In this document: one piece after another, positions 34,664 to 43,378 of the stretch
Numbering within the stretch: position 1 is the stretch's first letter
Layout of the letters: each line of letters starts with the position of its first letter
Origin: Phycisphaerales bacterium
Lineage (GTDB): Bacteria > Planctomycetota > Phycisphaerae > Phycisphaerales > SM1A02
Direction: 5' to 3'
Assembly: GCA_014238205.1 (NCBI GenBank)
Contig: JABABM010000018.1
Span: forward strand, 1-47,599
DNA length: 47,599 nucleotides
The notes under the pieces: generated by a model
What the model saw: the letters and a program-made list of their open reading frames with translations, nothing else
What the model was told of the DNA's origin: nothing
The model's database searches: none
Made by a program: the position numbers and the translations under genes

Positions 34664-35344
34664 TCAGGAATCCGGCAGTGCCGGTTCCGACCAGCCCGAG
34701 GGAAGGTGGCGGACGACCTTTCCAGTTTCAAGGTAGATCAACTGTTCGCAGACATTCGTACAGTGATCAGCAATCCGCTCAAGTGACCGGGTCAGGTTCA
34801 GCAGGCTCATTGCCCATGGAACACTGTATTCGCCCTCGGCCAGCTTGGACTGTGCTTCTTCCATGAGTTGCGCCTTGAACTTGTCGACGGTGTCGTCAAA
34901 GGCCAGGACACGTTGTGCCAACTCCGACCCCTTCTCTCTCATCGCATTGTTCGCATCACGAACCATCCCCACGACACTGTTGGCCATGACGCGATAGGTT
35001 CCTGGAAGTTCTCCGTCTTTTCCTTCCGGGAGAAGATGTTCGACGATCGATACCGCCCCGTCGGCGATCCGCTCCAGTTCGTTGTTGATCTTCACGATGG
35101 TCAGGACGCTGCGAATCTCATAGACCTCGGTCGGGCCCAGTTCAAGGAGCTTGATCGAGGCACGCTCGATATCGACGTCCGCCTGGTCGATGATGGAATC
35201 GCCCTCGATGACGACATCTGCCGAGGCCTGATCCCTGCCGAAGTAGGCCTCAACAGCTCGATGGATCACATCGACGACCCGGTCGCCCTGTGTCAAGAGG
35301 TCGTCCCTGAGCTGTGCATACTTTCGCTTGAAGTCATTCATCAT
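34664..35344 (-). CDS. phoU: PhoU-family phosphate signalling regulator
   Basis: 226 residues, normal size. PhoU is a peripheral cytoplasmic protein linking the Pst transporter to the PhoR histidine kinase. Two three-helix PhoU repeats are visible, each with the acidic metal-binding E/D-x3-D signature: ELERIADGAVSIVEHL in the first half and SLERIADHCTNVCEQL in the second. Starts at 35344 or 35341 (adjacent ATGs). No pst or phoR/phoB genes are in the window. Divergent from pdxJ. Confidence 0.92.
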   Translation of the reverse strand: MMNDFKRKYAQLRDDLLTQGDRVVDVIHRAVEAYFGRDQASADVVIEGDSIIDQADVDIERASIKLLELGPTEVYEIRSVLTIVKINNELERIADGAVSIVEHLLPEGKDGELPGTYRVMANSVVGMVRDANNAMREKGSELAQRVLAFDDTVDKFKAQLMEEAQSKLAEGEYSVPWAMSLLNLTRSLERIADHCTNVCEQLIYLETGKVVRHLPSGWSEPALPDS

Positions 35345-35452
35345 GGTTCTACCGCGTCGAAAGGCCGCGTGGAAGTATACTCCTGCAATTCTTCATCGGC
35401 ACGACGCATCGGATCACATGCGATGCTCTTTCCAGGAACCGGAATACCAGGC

Positions 35453-36220
35453 ATGCCTGCCCTCTGTGTAAACATCGACCACGTTGCCACTATCCGCCAG
35501 GCCAGACGGACCTGGGAACCGGATCCAGTCAAGGCTGCCGGGGAGGCGTGCCTTGGAGGAGCAGACGGCATCACGATTCACCTCCGGGAAGATCGCCGGC
35601 ACATCCAGGACAGTGACCTCCACCAGTTGGCCGGTGCCCTTGATATTCCCTTGAACCTTGAGATTGCGGCCACCCCGGAAATGGTTGATATCTCGCTGCG
35701 GACAAGGCCCGACATGGCCATGCTGGTCCCCGAGGGTCGGCAGGAGATCACGACCGAGGGTGGACTCGATGTCGTGGGCAGGTTCGACGAACTCAAGCAG
35801 GTCGTCAATGCCCTGCAGGAGGGTGGCATCAGGGTCAGCGCCTTCATCGACGCTGAGGAAGCCCAGGTGGAAGCTGCCCATGCCTGCGGCTTCGATGTCT
35901 GTGAAGTACATACCGGCCCCTATGCCCATGCCTTTCATGAACACGAGCAGGAACAGGAGCACCCGGATATCAAGACCCAACTGGACAAGGTCTGCAGGGC
36001 AGGTGAACTCATCCATGGAAAGGGCATGTACTTCAATGCGGGACATGGGTTGACGATCTGGAACGTGGGATCCGTTGCCGCGCTGCCCTGGTTGCATGAA
36101 CTGCACATCGGGCACAGCATCATCAGCAGGTCGATCTTCACGGGCCTGCGTACCGCCGTTGCCGATATGAAGAAGGTCATCACCCAAGCAGCAGTCCAGG
36201 GAGCAACACTTGATGCCTGA
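35453..36220 (+). CDS. pdxJ: Pyridoxine 5'-phosphate synthase PdxJ
   Basis: 255 residues from ATG 35453 (MPALCVNIDHVATIRQARRT); an ATG at 35423 would add ten. It condenses 3-amino-2-oxopropyl phosphate and 1-deoxyxylulose 5-phosphate to pyridoxine phosphate (DXP-dependent vitamin B6 pathway). Family blocks: NIDHVATIRQARRT, GITIHLREDRRHI, LNLEIAATPEM, MLVPEGRQEITTEGGLDV, EVHTGPYAHAFHE and FNAGHGLTIWN. The following Nudix gene starts 8 bases inside its end. Confidence 0.96.
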   Translation: MPALCVNIDHVATIRQARRTWEPDPVKAAGEACLGGADGITIHLREDRRHIQDSDLHQLAGALDIPLNLEIAATPEMVDISLRTRPDMAMLVPEGRQEITTEGGLDVVGRFDELKQVVNALQEGGIRVSAFIDAEEAQVEAAHACGFDVCEVHTGPYAHAFHEHEQEQEHPDIKTQLDKVCRAGELIHGKGMYFNAGHGLTIWNVGSVAALPWLHELHIGHSIISRSIFTGLRTAVADMKKVITQAAVQGATLDA

Positions 36221-36764
36221 TGAATCACCCGCACATCTCGAATGCGATATCTCTGGAGGGCGATCGGATCTGCCGTATCGAATCGCCGTTCTCTGCTATC
36301 TCCGTGATACGAATGGTCGACAGTTGATGCTCCACCGATCAAAGGAACCGAATGCGGGCATGTATTCACCGATCGGTGGCAAACTCGACATAGACACCGG
36401 CGAAGGTCCGCACGATTGTGCTCGACGTGAAATCCAGGAAGAAACGGGTCTCGACATTGCCCCCGGTGATATCCGACTCATGGGAATGGTCTCTGAAACA
36501 GCCTACGAAACTGCAGGTCACTGGCTGATCTTCTGCTTCCAGGTGACGCGGGTGATCGACCCCGGTGAACTTCACGTCACCGAATTCGATGAAGGCACGC
36601 TCGAATGGATCGATCAGGATCAAATCGATGCACTCGACATTCCGGATACCGATCGGAAGGTTCTCTGGCCTCTTGTGCAAGATCACCGGAACGGTGTCTT
36701 CGCCGTGCACATCGACTGCTCGGTAGACCCGATGACCTGGGTCATACACGAACCGAGCCATTGA
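36213..36764 (+). CDS. Nudix hydrolase
   Basis: 183 residues from ATG 36213, overlapping the pdxJ end by 8 bases. It cleaves a nucleoside diphosphate linked to another moiety. The Nudix box is GGKLDIDTGEGPHDCAR followed by REIQEETGLDI; the G-x5-E spacing is two residues longer than canonical, but the R-E-x2-E-E core is intact. The N-terminus (YRIAVLCYLRDTNGRQLMLH) and WLIFCFQVTRVID fit Nudix strands. Substrate unknown; linkage with pdxJ suggests co-expression rather than a known pathway step. Confidence 0.88.
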   Translation: MPDESPAHLECDISGGRSDLPYRIAVLCYLRDTNGRQLMLHRSKEPNAGMYSPIGGKLDIDTGEGPHDCARREIQEETGLDIAPGDIRLMGMVSETAYETAGHWLIFCFQVTRVIDPGELHVTEFDEGTLEWIDQDQIDALDIPDTDRKVLWPLVQDHRNGVFAVHIDCSVDPMTWVIHEPSH

Positions 36765-36771
36765 CGAGCCG

Positions 36772-38163
36772 TCAGGGTGCGTCCCACCCGGCAAGTTCCA
36801 CTATGGACTGAACGAGCGCCTCGGCCTCGGATGCCCTCGGAGCCTCGGCAATGATCCGTGCAATCGGTTCCGTGTTGCTTGGACGAACGTGGACCCAGGA
36901 CTGTTCGAAATCGACCCGGACGCCGTCACTGGTGTCCACCGAGGCATCAGCATGGGCCTCCCGGACCTTCTCCAGAACGGGGGCCACGGCGGCAGCTCCA
37001 CCGGAACCGGGGAGATCGACCTTCGACTTGACCATTGCATAGGACGGCAGGGTCGCCACCAGTTCCGACACGCTTGACCCCGATTCCGCGATCGATGCGA
37101 GTACCAGGGCCATGGCCCCGAGGCTGTCGCGGATGCAGCACACGCCCGGAAGAATGACTCCCCCGTTGCCTTCACCACCGATGAGGGCATCGTGTTCACG
37201 CATCGCCGCAACCACGTTGGCTTCGCCGACAGCCGTACGAACGACCCGGCCCCCATGACGAGCTGCAAGATCATCGACCATACGACTCGTCGAGAGGTTC
37301 GTCACGACGGTTCCACCTCCGCTTGCCCGGAGCATGAAATCCGCGACGATCGCAAGGGTGTACTCTTCGCCCAGGTACCGGCCCTGTTCATCGATGATGG
37401 CCAGTCGATCCGCGTCGGGGTCCTGTGCAAATCCGATGGCTGCATCCGCCCCGGCAGTCACGGAGGCCAGGTCGAGGAGGTTCGCCTTGGTCGGTTCCGG
37501 TACATGGGCGAAATCACCTGTCGGCTCACCATTGAGATGCTCGACTTCGCAACCGAGCATTTCAAGCAGGCGACGGCCGGGGATGCAACCAGCGCCATTC
37601 ACCGAATCGAGTACGACTCGATACGCCTGTTGTTGAATCGGGCCTGGGTCAACCTGTCCCAGTACTCTCGCCAGGTGCGTGTCATTTCCTCGTTCTTCCG
37701 TTTCAACGCCACTGCCCTGGGCCGGGCTGACCACCTCGTCACCCAATGCCTTGAACCGTGCAATAAGCTCCTGGGCAACCTCCAGGGGAGGCGCAGCTCC
37801 CGAGGCATCGATGCACTTCAGACCGTTCCACGGATTGGGATTGTGTGACGCCGTAACAACCATGCCACCGGCGCCCCCAGTTGCGGTCGCCATTACTCCA
37901 ACCGTCGGCGTCGTCACCAGCCCCAGGTCGATGACGTTGCAGCCAGCCGAGTTGAGCCCGAGTGCAGCCGCCGTGGCCAGTTTCTCCCCGGAGGGACGGC
38001 TGTCGCGGCCCAGGCATGCATGTGGGGTCTCGCCGGGAGACTGCTCGAGGAGAATCGAGCCCCATGCCGCTGCGAAGCGAGCAGCAACCGCCTCGGTCAT
38101 GCTTGCATCGACGATGCCCCGAGCACCGGAAACGGAAAGCATCAAGGGAGCCGGGTCACTCAT
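36772..38163 (-). CDS. Phosphohexomutase, phosphoglucosamine mutase-like
   Basis: 463 residues from ATG 38163, with GGGAG 7 bases upstream; ATG 38169 overlaps the upstream stop (ATGA). It interconverts hexose 6- and 1-phosphates. The active-site Ser is in VVTASHNPNPWNG, the metal loop is DPDADRLAI, the sugar loop is GGEGNGGVI and the phosphate loop is VRPSNTEPIARI. The GEGNGG sugar loop resembles archaeal GlmM-type enzymes more than bacterial GlmM. Glucosamine 6-phosphate is the likely substrate, giving input for UDP-GlcNAc. Confidence 0.9.
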   Translation of the reverse strand: MSDPAPLMLSVSGARGIVDASMTEAVAARFAAAWGSILLEQSPGETPHACLGRDSRPSGEKLATAAALGLNSAGCNVIDLGLVTTPTVGVMATATGGAGGMVVTASHNPNPWNGLKCIDASGAAPPLEVAQELIARFKALGDEVVSPAQGSGVETEERGNDTHLARVLGQVDPGPIQQQAYRVVLDSVNGAGCIPGRRLLEMLGCEVEHLNGEPTGDFAHVPEPTKANLLDLASVTAGADAAIGFAQDPDADRLAIIDEQGRYLGEEYTLAIVADFMLRASGGGTVVTNLSTSRMVDDLAARHGGRVVRTAVGEANVVAAMREHDALIGGEGNGGVILPGVCCIRDSLGAMALVLASIAESGSSVSELVATLPSYAMVKSKVDLPGSGGAAAVAPVLEKVREAHADASVDTSDGVRVDFEQSWVHVRPSNTEPIARIIAEAPRASEAEALVQSIVELAGWDAP

Positions 38164-38165
38164 GG

Positions 38166-38576
38166 TCATGCTCCCAACCAGTACATGGTTGCATGGCAAC
38201 CCGGGGCTTCTTCAAGGATGGCACGCGCATTCTCGATCCGCTTCCTGGCCGGCTTCGGCAACGCCTCTTCCACGACTGACCAGATGATGTGCTGAGCTAT
38301 GTTCTCCGCCGAGGGATTCTGTTCATCAAATGGCGGTGTCCCATTGAAGGTGTTGTCCTTGAAGGGCAGAAGCACCTCGTCGAGGGCCGATTCGAGCAGG
38401 TGGAAATCAATCAGCAGGCCCTCGTCATCAAGTTTGCCTGCAACCTCCACCCGTACATGCCAGTCATGCTCGTGGAGCAGTTCCTCCTCGCCGTTGATCG
38501 TGACGGCATGGCGAGCACGGAATCTCCGTTCGACTGAGATGCTTGGATATTCCGGCCCATCGGCAAAGCTCTTCAT
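38166..38576 (-). CDS. 6-pyruvoyltetrahydropterin synthase-family protein lacking the catalytic Cys
   Basis: 136 residues. PTPS/QueD enzymes convert dihydroneopterin triphosphate to pyruvoyl- or carboxy-tetrahydropterin. Zinc ligands fit H23 (FRARHAV) and H35/H37 (LLHEHDWHV), and the downstream PSAENIAQHIIW block is a family mark. The Cys normally four residues before the HxH motif is replaced by Glu31, as in the PTPS-III type; canonical QueD activity is therefore doubtful. It overlaps the mutase gene's alternative start by ATGA. Confidence 0.82.
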   Translation of the reverse strand: MKSFADGPEYPSISVERRFRARHAVTINGEEELLHEHDWHVRVEVAGKLDDEGLLIDFHLLESALDEVLLPFKDNTFNGTPPFDEQNPSAENIAQHIIWSVVEEALPKPARKRIENARAILEEAPGCHATMYWLGA

Positions 38577-38612
38577 GCCGGAATAGTAGCGGCATGGCGG
38601 CGCAACCTGCAG

Positions 38613-39176
38613 TCAGTTGCTCCATGCGGCGTTTCGAGGCATGGCCGAGCCGACAAGGCGATGGATGAATTGTGAATCACCCTCGATATCAAGATGCTGC
38701 CCCACATCCGCCACGACGCTCAGGTCGATCGTCGCCCGATGCAGGTGACGACCCAGGTGGTACTCGAGCACGAACGGGGACACGACCCCCATGGCCCCCT
38801 CTGGCAGCTGCGTCACTCCTTCCAGGACCGTGTAGGTGCCGCCATCCTCGGACCACGTGATTGACGAGGTCGCTGCGTCCCAGGCGATAGTGACCCAGGT
38901 GCCATCCGGTCGCTGGATGTCGAGATAACTGGATTCCAAGGTCGCTCCCGAGAAGGAGCCAGGCAGTGGAGCAAAGTCGATCCCATTGCGAATCAAGCCC
39001 TGGAGCCGCTCCATGATCACACGCCCTGCCATGCTCGTGGAGGTCGACTCGGTAGTCGCCCTGTAGGCCTTGTAGGACACGTCAAGCGAGACCATGACAG
39101 CCACAAGCAGGGTTGCCGTGATTGCCGTGGCAAGAAGCATTTCAACCAGGTTGAATCCTCGTCGACCCATGATCAT
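38613..39176 (-). CDS. Prepilin-type protein (PilW/GspJ-like)
   Basis: 187 residues. The class III signal MIMGRRGFNLVEMLLATAIT, with cleavage after the G of RRG and Glu at +5, is followed by a hydrophobic helix, so it is processed by prepilin peptidase and assembled into a pilus or pseudopilus. The globular part (LDIQRPDGTWVTIAWDAATS, VVSPFVLEYHLGRHLHR) is beta-rich as in GspJ/PilW minor pilins. ATG 39176 overlaps the upstream stop (ATGA). It is last of the pilus series. Confidence 0.85.
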   Translation of the reverse strand: MIMGRRGFNLVEMLLATAITATLLVAVMVSLDVSYKAYRATTESTSTSMAGRVIMERLQGLIRNGIDFAPLPGSFSGATLESSYLDIQRPDGTWVTIAWDAATSSITWSEDGGTYTVLEGVTQLPEGAMGVVSPFVLEYHLGRHLHRATIDLSVVADVGQHLDIEGDSQFIHRLVGSAMPRNAAWSN

Positions 39177-41557
39177 CTTCCTTCCCAGTAGGAACCCGGC
39201 TCAGCGCTGACGGAGACCGGCCAGGGGATGCCATCTGGAAGAAGTGCATCCGGGTCGTAGCGGAGGATGATCTCACCAAAGCCGGGGAAGGACGGATCAG
39301 AGGGATCAGAGCCCTCGCCATCACCATCGACGGGACCGAAATATCCGATGGTCGTGTTGAAGGCATCAGGAGTCCCTGCGTAGAACAACGGACCTTCGCC
39401 CTCGATTGGTCGGAATGTCATGAGCAACGTTCCATCGACAAGCGCCGTGCCACGGATGTCCATGACGCCTGCGACGATTGTTCCCGTCAACTTGACCCGG
39501 GTACTCGAATCGTTGTCGAAGTTGCCTACATCAACGGACCAGCCTGGCATGAGGACCGAACTCTTTGCAAGTTCCTGTCGGTCGGCCTCGTCTATGCCAA
39601 GCAGTGCCGCCTGGATCAATGCGGCATCGGGCTGTCCAGCCAGATCGGGGTCCGCCGGGTCGACGTAGAAGCGACTGTTTCCCGTGAGCTGGAGCTTGTT
39701 CCGCCAATGCGTGAACTCACCTGGTCGATCTCCTGCAACGGAACCGAGAAAGGTGCAGTCATGGAATCGAATGTTGTTCGAGACGATTCGCGTGTCCGCA
39801 TAGGTGGTCGCTCCGGAATCGGCCGTCATCCCGGGAAACCGTTCGGTGTATCCGCCGAGGCCGTCCGGTTCGATGGCGCCGGTGTAGTTCCAGTCGGGAT
39901 CGTTGCAGACCTCCTCGATTTCGACCCAGGTGACCCCGATGAAGGTGCAGTCCTCGAACAGCGCGTTCGTGCCTGGTGGAATGCGGGCATTCGTGAAGGT
40001 CATCCCGCGGTAGACCGGTCGCTGGTACCAGTCGTAGGCCCCGTTGGACCCCAGTGGCATCGACTCATGCAACTGCGTCGATGCCTCCAGGTACTCGGCT
40101 CCTGCGACGGTGTCGAGGTTGTCCGCAACCTGGCCGCTTGAATCATCACCGAATGCGACACCCGTCATCGACTCGGCCTCGAACCAACTGGTTGCGTTGA
40201 GAAACATGTCCGTTGTCACCTCGACCAGTTCCGGTGCCTCGACGAGAAAACGAACCGGGGAATCCGTGCCAGAAGTACGGACAGGCCCCTGCACGATGGT
40301 CTGCCAGCCTGCTCCATGAGCTGTTTCCCAGGCTTCCTGCTCCACGGAGAACGCCAGTCGCCCGTGCACCTTTCCATACAGGTCACGTGCATCGAGTACG
40401 CCATCGAGATACCCGAGGGACTGGTCCATTCCTCCCTCCACGACCATCCCGTCTCCATCACGGTCCGGCAATCCCTTGTCGATGAGGCTTGCCAACTGCA
40501 GATCGATGGTGAACTCATCGATCAACCCGGGCAGACCGGCTGCATCGGCCAGGATGGCGTCGTAGACCACGAGCCCATCGGAGTTGGTATCGAAGACACC
40601 CAGGAACAGGTCGAAGTCGTCGATGTATTCATTCCCATCGTAGTCCTGCAACTGGGCGTACCCGTTGATTCCCTCGGCTTCCACCGGATGGTCCGGGCGA
40701 AGCCGGTTGTCGCCATCGACATCGAAGAGGGACAGCTGCTGGTGCAGGATGTTCAACTGGGGATCAAGTACGAGTGGATCAAGATCGAAGAAATCACTGC
40801 GAAGGATGAGCGGATCACCATTGACCGGATCCAGTTCGCCCGGCAGAATCCCATAGAGAGAGCCGATGGGTCCCTCCACCAACACGTTCTTTCCGATCAT
40901 GATCCTGTTGGGTGCGAGCACGGCATATTCGATCTGCTTCTGGATCCGGAAATCCATCTGGATGGACCGGCGAATCCCGTGATCGACACCAATACTCGTC
41001 ACCCGGACGAAACGTCCGTCATCAAGCAGTTCGTACTGCAGGAGAACATGGGGATCATCCTCATCGGAACCGATTCGGATCGGCGGCACGGTAATGGACC
41101 CTGCAACCTCATCCAGTTCGAGAAATATCTCGCTGCCCTCGTCAAGTACAACCGGGTATGAATCGGCATGGAGGTGAGCGTCGTGTATGACATGCATGAG
41201 CCCGGAACCACTTGGATCGGATACCGAGTAGCCATCGGGATCCAGGAGCGTGACGGCACCGTCTGCGGCAGTCATCGTTCCAAACCAGAGCCGTTCCCCA
41301 TACCCATCGTCTACGACGCCTCGCTCGACCACGAAACGCATCGTCTCACGCTGCAGGCGACGAGCGGCGAAGACCATGCCGCTCTCCGCTGCGGACAGGC
41401 TTCGAGAAACCCGGAGAGCCGCATGGGCCGTACGCATGTTTCCCTGTGCAACGACAGCCATCGTCGCAGCCAGTGATCCGAAAAGCACGATGAACATCAT
41501 GGCAAGTACGGAAGCCACTCCACGATGCCTGTTCCAGGATGGAGATGTTGAATGCAT
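39173..41557 (-). CDS. Large PilX-like minor pilin with EF-hand-type loops
   Basis: About 794 residues from ATG 41557 (MHSTSPSWNRHRG); a start at 41590 would overlap the upstream prepilin gene. The N-terminus (GVASVLAMMFIVLFGSLAAT then RSLSAAESGM) is that of PilX/GspK-type minor pilins. Between bases about 40440 and 40735 it has four calcium-loop-like segments: DVDGDNRLRP, DYDGNEYIDDFD, DTNSDGLVVYDA and DRDGDGMVVEGG. A beta-helix-like part follows (ALFEDCTFIGVTW, NIRFHDCTFLGSV). It is much longer than typical PilX (about 200 residues), so it may be a calcium-responsive tip or adhesin subunit. Confidence 0.82.
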   Translation of the reverse strand: MHSTSPSWNRHRGVASVLAMMFIVLFGSLAATMAVVAQGNMRTAHAALRVSRSLSAAESGMVFAARRLQRETMRFVVERGVVDDGYGERLWFGTMTAADGAVTLLDPDGYSVSDPSGSGLMHVIHDAHLHADSYPVVLDEGSEIFLELDEVAGSITVPPIRIGSDEDDPHVLLQYELLDDGRFVRVTSIGVDHGIRRSIQMDFRIQKQIEYAVLAPNRIMIGKNVLVEGPIGSLYGILPGELDPVNGDPLILRSDFFDLDPLVLDPQLNILHQQLSLFDVDGDNRLRPDHPVEAEGINGYAQLQDYDGNEYIDDFDLFLGVFDTNSDGLVVYDAILADAAGLPGLIDEFTIDLQLASLIDKGLPDRDGDGMVVEGGMDQSLGYLDGVLDARDLYGKVHGRLAFSVEQEAWETAHGAGWQTIVQGPVRTSGTDSPVRFLVEAPELVEVTTDMFLNATSWFEAESMTGVAFGDDSSGQVADNLDTVAGAEYLEASTQLHESMPLGSNGAYDWYQRPVYRGMTFTNARIPPGTNALFEDCTFIGVTWVEIEEVCNDPDWNYTGAIEPDGLGGYTERFPGMTADSGATTYADTRIVSNNIRFHDCTFLGSVAGDRPGEFTHWRNKLQLTGNSRFYVDPADPDLAGQPDAALIQAALLGIDEADRQELAKSSVLMPGWSVDVGNFDNDSSTRVKLTGTIVAGVMDIRGTALVDGTLLMTFRPIEGEGPLFYAGTPDAFNTTIGYFGPVDGDGEGSDPSDPSFPGFGEIILRYDPDALLPDGIPWPVSVSAEPGSYWEGR

Positions 41558-41571
41558 GCAGGGAATCCCGG

Positions 41572-42117
41572 TCAATTCGGTGCCAGCCATCGGACCTTCG
41601 TCATCGTGACCGGCTCGGGGGCATCAGGGCCCTGCCAGTCAATCGTGACCTCCACTCGCATCATGTCTGATGTGGCATCGAGCACATCGTTGTTCACGTT
41701 GCCTGGATCCACGTTGAAGACATGGATGGTCTGGGTCCAGTGCGACATTCCAGGGATGAGCTGCCTCATGGAGTTCACGGGCCCGGTGCCCTCCGGTCCC
41801 GAAAGCACGAAGCCCTCACCATCGATTCCGTCGAAGTCATCGAGGTCATCAAAATCCTCGAGGTCGACCTCGTTGGCTTCCGGACCCCATGTTGCCGTTC
41901 CCGTGACCGGGTCATGTCTGGGTGCATTGAATGTCATTTCACGGATCTCATTCCCAAGGCGAGTGGCAACCGCCGCTCGCTCAGCCCAGGCGCTCTGCTC
42001 ATGCCATGCCTGCTGAGCGGCAACCAGGGACAGAACGCCGGATGCGATGATGACGATGGCAATGGCCGTTTCGACGAGGGTGAAGCCCCGGGAAGAAACA
42101 CATGGATTCCGGTTCAT
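41572..42117 (-). CDS. Prepilin-type protein (PilV/GspI-like)
   Basis: 181 residues from ATG 42117, with AGGAG 8 bases upstream. It has the class III signal SSRGFTLVETAIAIVIIASG with Glu at +5. An acidic stretch, EVDLEDFDDLDDFDGIDGEG, precedes the C-terminal beta part (MMRVEVTIDWQGPD). Size and place in the series fit PilV/GspI minor pilins. It lies 10 bp after the GspF/PilC gene. Confidence 0.85.
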   Translation of the reverse strand: MNRNPCVSSRGFTLVETAIAIVIIASGVLSLVAAQQAWHEQSAWAERAAVATRLGNEIREMTFNAPRHDPVTGTATWGPEANEVDLEDFDDLDDFDGIDGEGFVLSGPEGTGPVNSMRQLIPGMSHWTQTIHVFNVDPGNVNNDVLDATSDMMRVEVTIDWQGPDAPEPVTMTKVRWLAPN

Positions 42118-42127
42118 GAGTGCGCTC

Positions 42128-43354
42128 CTATCCACCGACGATTGCGCTCATCTTGAAGATGGGCAGGATGATCGCCATCGCGATGAATCCCACGACCGAT
42201 CCCATGACGACGATCAGGAGCGGCTCGATCATGCTGGTGAGTGTCTTGATCGCGTCACGAAGCACGGTCGCGTAGTAGGTTGCTATTTCCTGGAGGACCT
42301 CCGAGAGCTTCCCTGATTCTTCACCTGCGCTGATCATCTGGTTGACAGAGCGTGGCAGCAACGTCGAACGATCCAGCTCGTCATGGAGTTTCCGACCCTG
42401 CTGGACGGCAGAGTGCACATTCATCCAAAGGCATCTGTACTGCGTGTTTCCCGTGATGTCTGCCGTGACGGACAAGCTGTCGAGCACGGGGACACCGGCA
42501 TTGAGCAGTTCTCCCATGGTCTGAAGTGATCTGCTGACATAGAGAGCTCGGAACATCCGCTTGAACAGGGGTATGACCAGCTGCAGGTGATCGATTCGTG
42601 CTCGACCGGACTTGGTTCGTGCGGTGATGATCAGCAGCGTCAACAGGATGACGGATGCAATGAGAAGGATCCACCAGTAGGCCAACATCCAGCTGGAGAG
42701 TCCCATGAGAAACAACGTCGGCCAGGGAAGGACATCCTCCTTGCCCTCGAACACGCCGGCGAACCTTGGAAGAACAAAGGTGAGCAGGAAGATCGTCACA
42801 CTGATGGCCATCGTGGCGATGATGAATGGGTACACGCTGGCAGATACGATCATCCGCCGTGTTTCCAACTGCTGTGTCATGAATGAAGCGATGCGATCAA
42901 GCATCCTGGCGAAGGAACCCGACATCTCGGAGGCCCGAACCATGTTCACGTAGAGGGCATTGAACTGTGCCGGGTACCGTGAAATGGCCTCGGAAAATGG
43001 TCGGCCGGATTCGACGTCATTCTTGATGTTGACAAGCATGGTCCTGAAACGTGTATTCGTCGTCTGCTCGGCAATTCCCTCCAGCGCATGCCGGAGACTG
43101 ATGCCCGCACGGATCATGACAGCCAACTGCGTCGTGAAATCCAGAACATCACGTCGGCTGGGACCCGAACTCCAGTTCAATGCCCGAAGCAGCCCGACCC
43201 ACCGACCTGCCCGCGATCCAAGCGGCATGAGCTTCAGGACATCGTGACCCTGCTGCTGCAGGATGACTGTTGCCGCCGTCACGCTGTCGGCCCTGAGAAC
43301 ACCCGCCTGGATTTGCCCGCCCTCGAGGCGGGCCTGGTATCGGAATTGAGGCAT
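42128..43354 (-). CDS. Type IV pilus/type II secretion inner-membrane platform protein (PilC/GspF)
   Basis: 408 residues, normal for GspF/PilC. It anchors pilus assembly and couples to the cytoplasmic motor ATPases. The N-terminal cytoplasmic region starts MPQFRYQARLEGGQI, and each of the two GspF domains has a helix-plus-membrane arrangement, with FTTQLAVMIRAGISLRHALE in the first and RSLQTMGELLNAGVPVLDSL in the second. Transmembrane segments include IIATMAISVTIFLLTFVLP and the C-terminal LLIVVMGSVVGFIAMAIIL. It lies 24 bp after the pilT fragment. Confidence 0.93.
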   Translation of the reverse strand: MPQFRYQARLEGGQIQAGVLRADSVTAATVILQQQGHDVLKLMPLGSRAGRWVGLLRALNWSSGPSRRDVLDFTTQLAVMIRAGISLRHALEGIAEQTTNTRFRTMLVNIKNDVESGRPFSEAISRYPAQFNALYVNMVRASEMSGSFARMLDRIASFMTQQLETRRMIVSASVYPFIIATMAISVTIFLLTFVLPRFAGVFEGKEDVLPWPTLFLMGLSSWMLAYWWILLIASVILLTLLIITARTKSGRARIDHLQLVIPLFKRMFRALYVSRSLQTMGELLNAGVPVLDSLSVTADITGNTQYRCLWMNVHSAVQQGRKLHDELDRSTLLPRSVNQMISAGEESGKLSEVLQEIATYYATVLRDAIKTLTSMIEPLLIVVMGSVVGFIAMAIILPIFKMSAIVGG

Positions 43355-43378
43355 CCTGCACCTCCTGTTCCCGGAGCC

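Noticed and set aside
34868-35452. Upstream extension of pdxJ
   Set aside because: It is antisense to phoU and the PdxJ family begins with N-I-D-H-V a few residues after ATG 35453.
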